Shown piece after piece: positions 62,534-64,000 of a DNA stretch of 64,000 nt. The notes under the pieces are model-generated. The model ran no database searches and had not been told where the DNA came from. It saw nothing but the letters and a program-made list of their open reading frames with translations. Position 1 is the stretch's first letter. Each line of letters begins with the position of its first letter. The stretch comes from Blastomussa wellsi (Eukaryota > Cnidaria > Anthozoa > Scleractinia > Plerogyridae). The stretch lies in contig OX393565.1 in NCBI GenBank assembly GCA_947652115.1, forward strand, positions 12,753,735 to 12,817,734, in the 5' to 3' direction. The translations under genes were made by a program, and so were the position numbers.

Positions 62534-64000
62534 GAATCTCTTCTCTGGCTTTCCCAGTCCCTCCAGCTACATGTGGCGAACCGCATCTATCAGCGACCAA
62601 ACTGTGCTCCAAAATCCAGAAAAGCATGTCTACGAAGGCGGCTCGCACCTTCACCATCAAACTGGACCCAACTGACCTCCGCACAGACCTAGAGCTGTTA
62701 GTTTTGGCGATAGAGAACCACTCCAAGGTGGTGAAAACCAAAGAACGTCTCGCTGATCTCGACCCATTGCTTGGAGAGAGGTGGGATGTCAAGCTGAAGC
62801 AAGTGCCGAGACCTCCCTTGATGTACAGTTGCGTTCTGTTGCCGTAAAAGTCAAGTTTGCTGAATCAACCTGCGCTTTCCGCCGAAAAACTACCGCGTAG
62901 ATACTGCTGCAGATTGTTGCTAAATCCTTAGCAATTGGAAAACTCAGAGTTTACCTCGCAAATGGCTTCTTTAGAAGCCACCAATTGCAATAAAAGCCAT
63001 GATCAATGAAGTAACGTCATTCTCCCCCCTTCCCACCCCAATAAGTGCAATAGATGTTTTGCATTTCTCTGTATTCGTGGAATTATCGTAACTGCATTCA
63101 ATTTACGCAGGATTTACGCAAGATTTTGCAGGATAATTGTTTTACAGAAAGAAAAGTTGCTGTTATGCGGCACTAACATATACAACAGAACATTATTATT
63201 ATGTCAGCTGAAGTTGACGGATATTGAGAGCATAATGACCATATATGGGCAACGTGACAATTTGTTGAATAATAAAATTATGTAGTTCCAGTTGTTGGTA
63301 CTGCTGAACACTATGAAACCAAAACATGCAGTTTTTAAAGGTTTTCATGGTTTAATTCATGGGTTTTACATAGGGAAAATCCCATGAAAAAAGCATTAAA
63401 AACCCCATGAAATTCTCATGAAAATGCCCTGAAAAATTCCCAATTAATGGCCCATGAAATTTCCATTTTGAAATCAAATACATTACGCGTCATAATTTTA
63501 AATTAATCTGTCTCGTCATAATTGCATTCATGCTTGCACGTTCACATAACAAAAACTATGAACCTGAAAATTTCCGTTTGCATTTCCCTCTTTTGTTTTT
63601 GACCCTGCCTCCCCGAGCAATTCTTTTTCATTTGTTCGCCCCAGGCTCTTAGCATGAAATACAGAAAAAATGTTGAAAGCGTGAACTAAAATTAATCAGG
63701 AGAAAGTATGGTTAAGGTGTTTCTTTTGCTTTATGTAGCGACAGACAGAAGCCTGTACATCTAGCAAGCATTTCAAAAATTATTTGATTAAGAATTTTTT
63801 GACTACAGGGTTTCTAGCAGCCTCCATCACTGACACTTAGTATCCCAAATCGTAACAACACAACCTTAAACAACATAAAGTTTATTACACTTCAATTTTC
63901 CATTTACATATATTTTGGTTTGAAGCAAACTAAGCTTGTTCTCTCTATTAATAGTCCAGTTTCGAGTTAACCAAGACCGCTAAATGAAACGAGTAAAGAG
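62534..64000. other. End of window: repeat copy, no clear gene
   Basis: The 62534-62847 part is open in one frame and may continue the unrecognised ORF after a frameshift. The CATGAAA-rich repeat, copy 2, lies at about 63340-63487. The remainder is AT-rich with no supported gene. Confidence 0.35.

Noticed and set aside
46451..64000. Further kindlin exons (PH domain and F3)
   Set aside because: I looked for a phase-2 acceptor followed by the conserved PH-domain start and found none; a short or diverged exon could still be missed.

Overview
The window is animal DNA and most likely from a cnidarian, probably an anthozoan such as a stony coral; the species level is inference. The only host gene I can support is kindlin (fermitin, FERMT). 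Four of its exons lie on the + strand at 29900-30007, 32960-33052, 45796-45843 and 46404-46450, with matching splice phases and GT/AG borders. Upstream exons (FERM lobes) and downstream exons (PH domain onward) were not found, so nearly the whole window appears to be kindlin intron filled with nested transposable elements.

Layout. 1-16.4 kb: a large Helentron-type Helitron on the - strand. It encodes an RPA-like protein (15183-16322) and a RepHel protein (12930 down to 1136) with, in order, a basic N-terminal domain, a 2A ribosome-skipping motif, an OTU protease domain, tandem charged repeats, an HUH Rep domain, a Pif1-like helicase and an APE-like endonuclease. A different DNA transposon (4711-8920) with a DUF7869-type transposase is inserted in the RepHel frame and leaves a clean 4-bp target duplication. 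17.0-29.2 kb: a decayed Polinton/Maverick-like element with a protein-primed B-family DNA polymerase (+, broken), a retroviral-type integrase (-) and several unrecognised genes. An internally deleted piggyBac (18441-20597) and a 5'-truncated LINE (22683-23249) interrupt its polymerase gene. 29.9-33.1 kb: two kindlin exons and MITE fragments. 33.1-39.4 kb: a foldback MITE, a THAP-domain P-like element and a remnant of a polymerase-like gene. 39.5-44.6 kb: a Penelope-like element (PLE) insertion built from inverted copies, containing a complete piggyBac (39704-42656). 45.8-46.5 kb: two kindlin exons. 47-64 kb: TTAA-type MITEs, LINE 3' ends, a rearranged second Helentron fragment (52590-53670), two small palindromic PLE insertions, a pogo-like remnant, and an unrecognised ORF split by one of the PLE insertions.

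Only a few elements look recent or intact: the piggyBac (frame open, perfect 14-bp TIRs, TTAA target sites), the DUF7869 transposon (first 30 bp of the TIRs identical) and the 61.8-kb PLE palindrome (perfect 96-bp arms). The PLE ends carry hammerhead-ribozyme-like folds. Gene assignments rest on motifs read by eye; no database search was possible.
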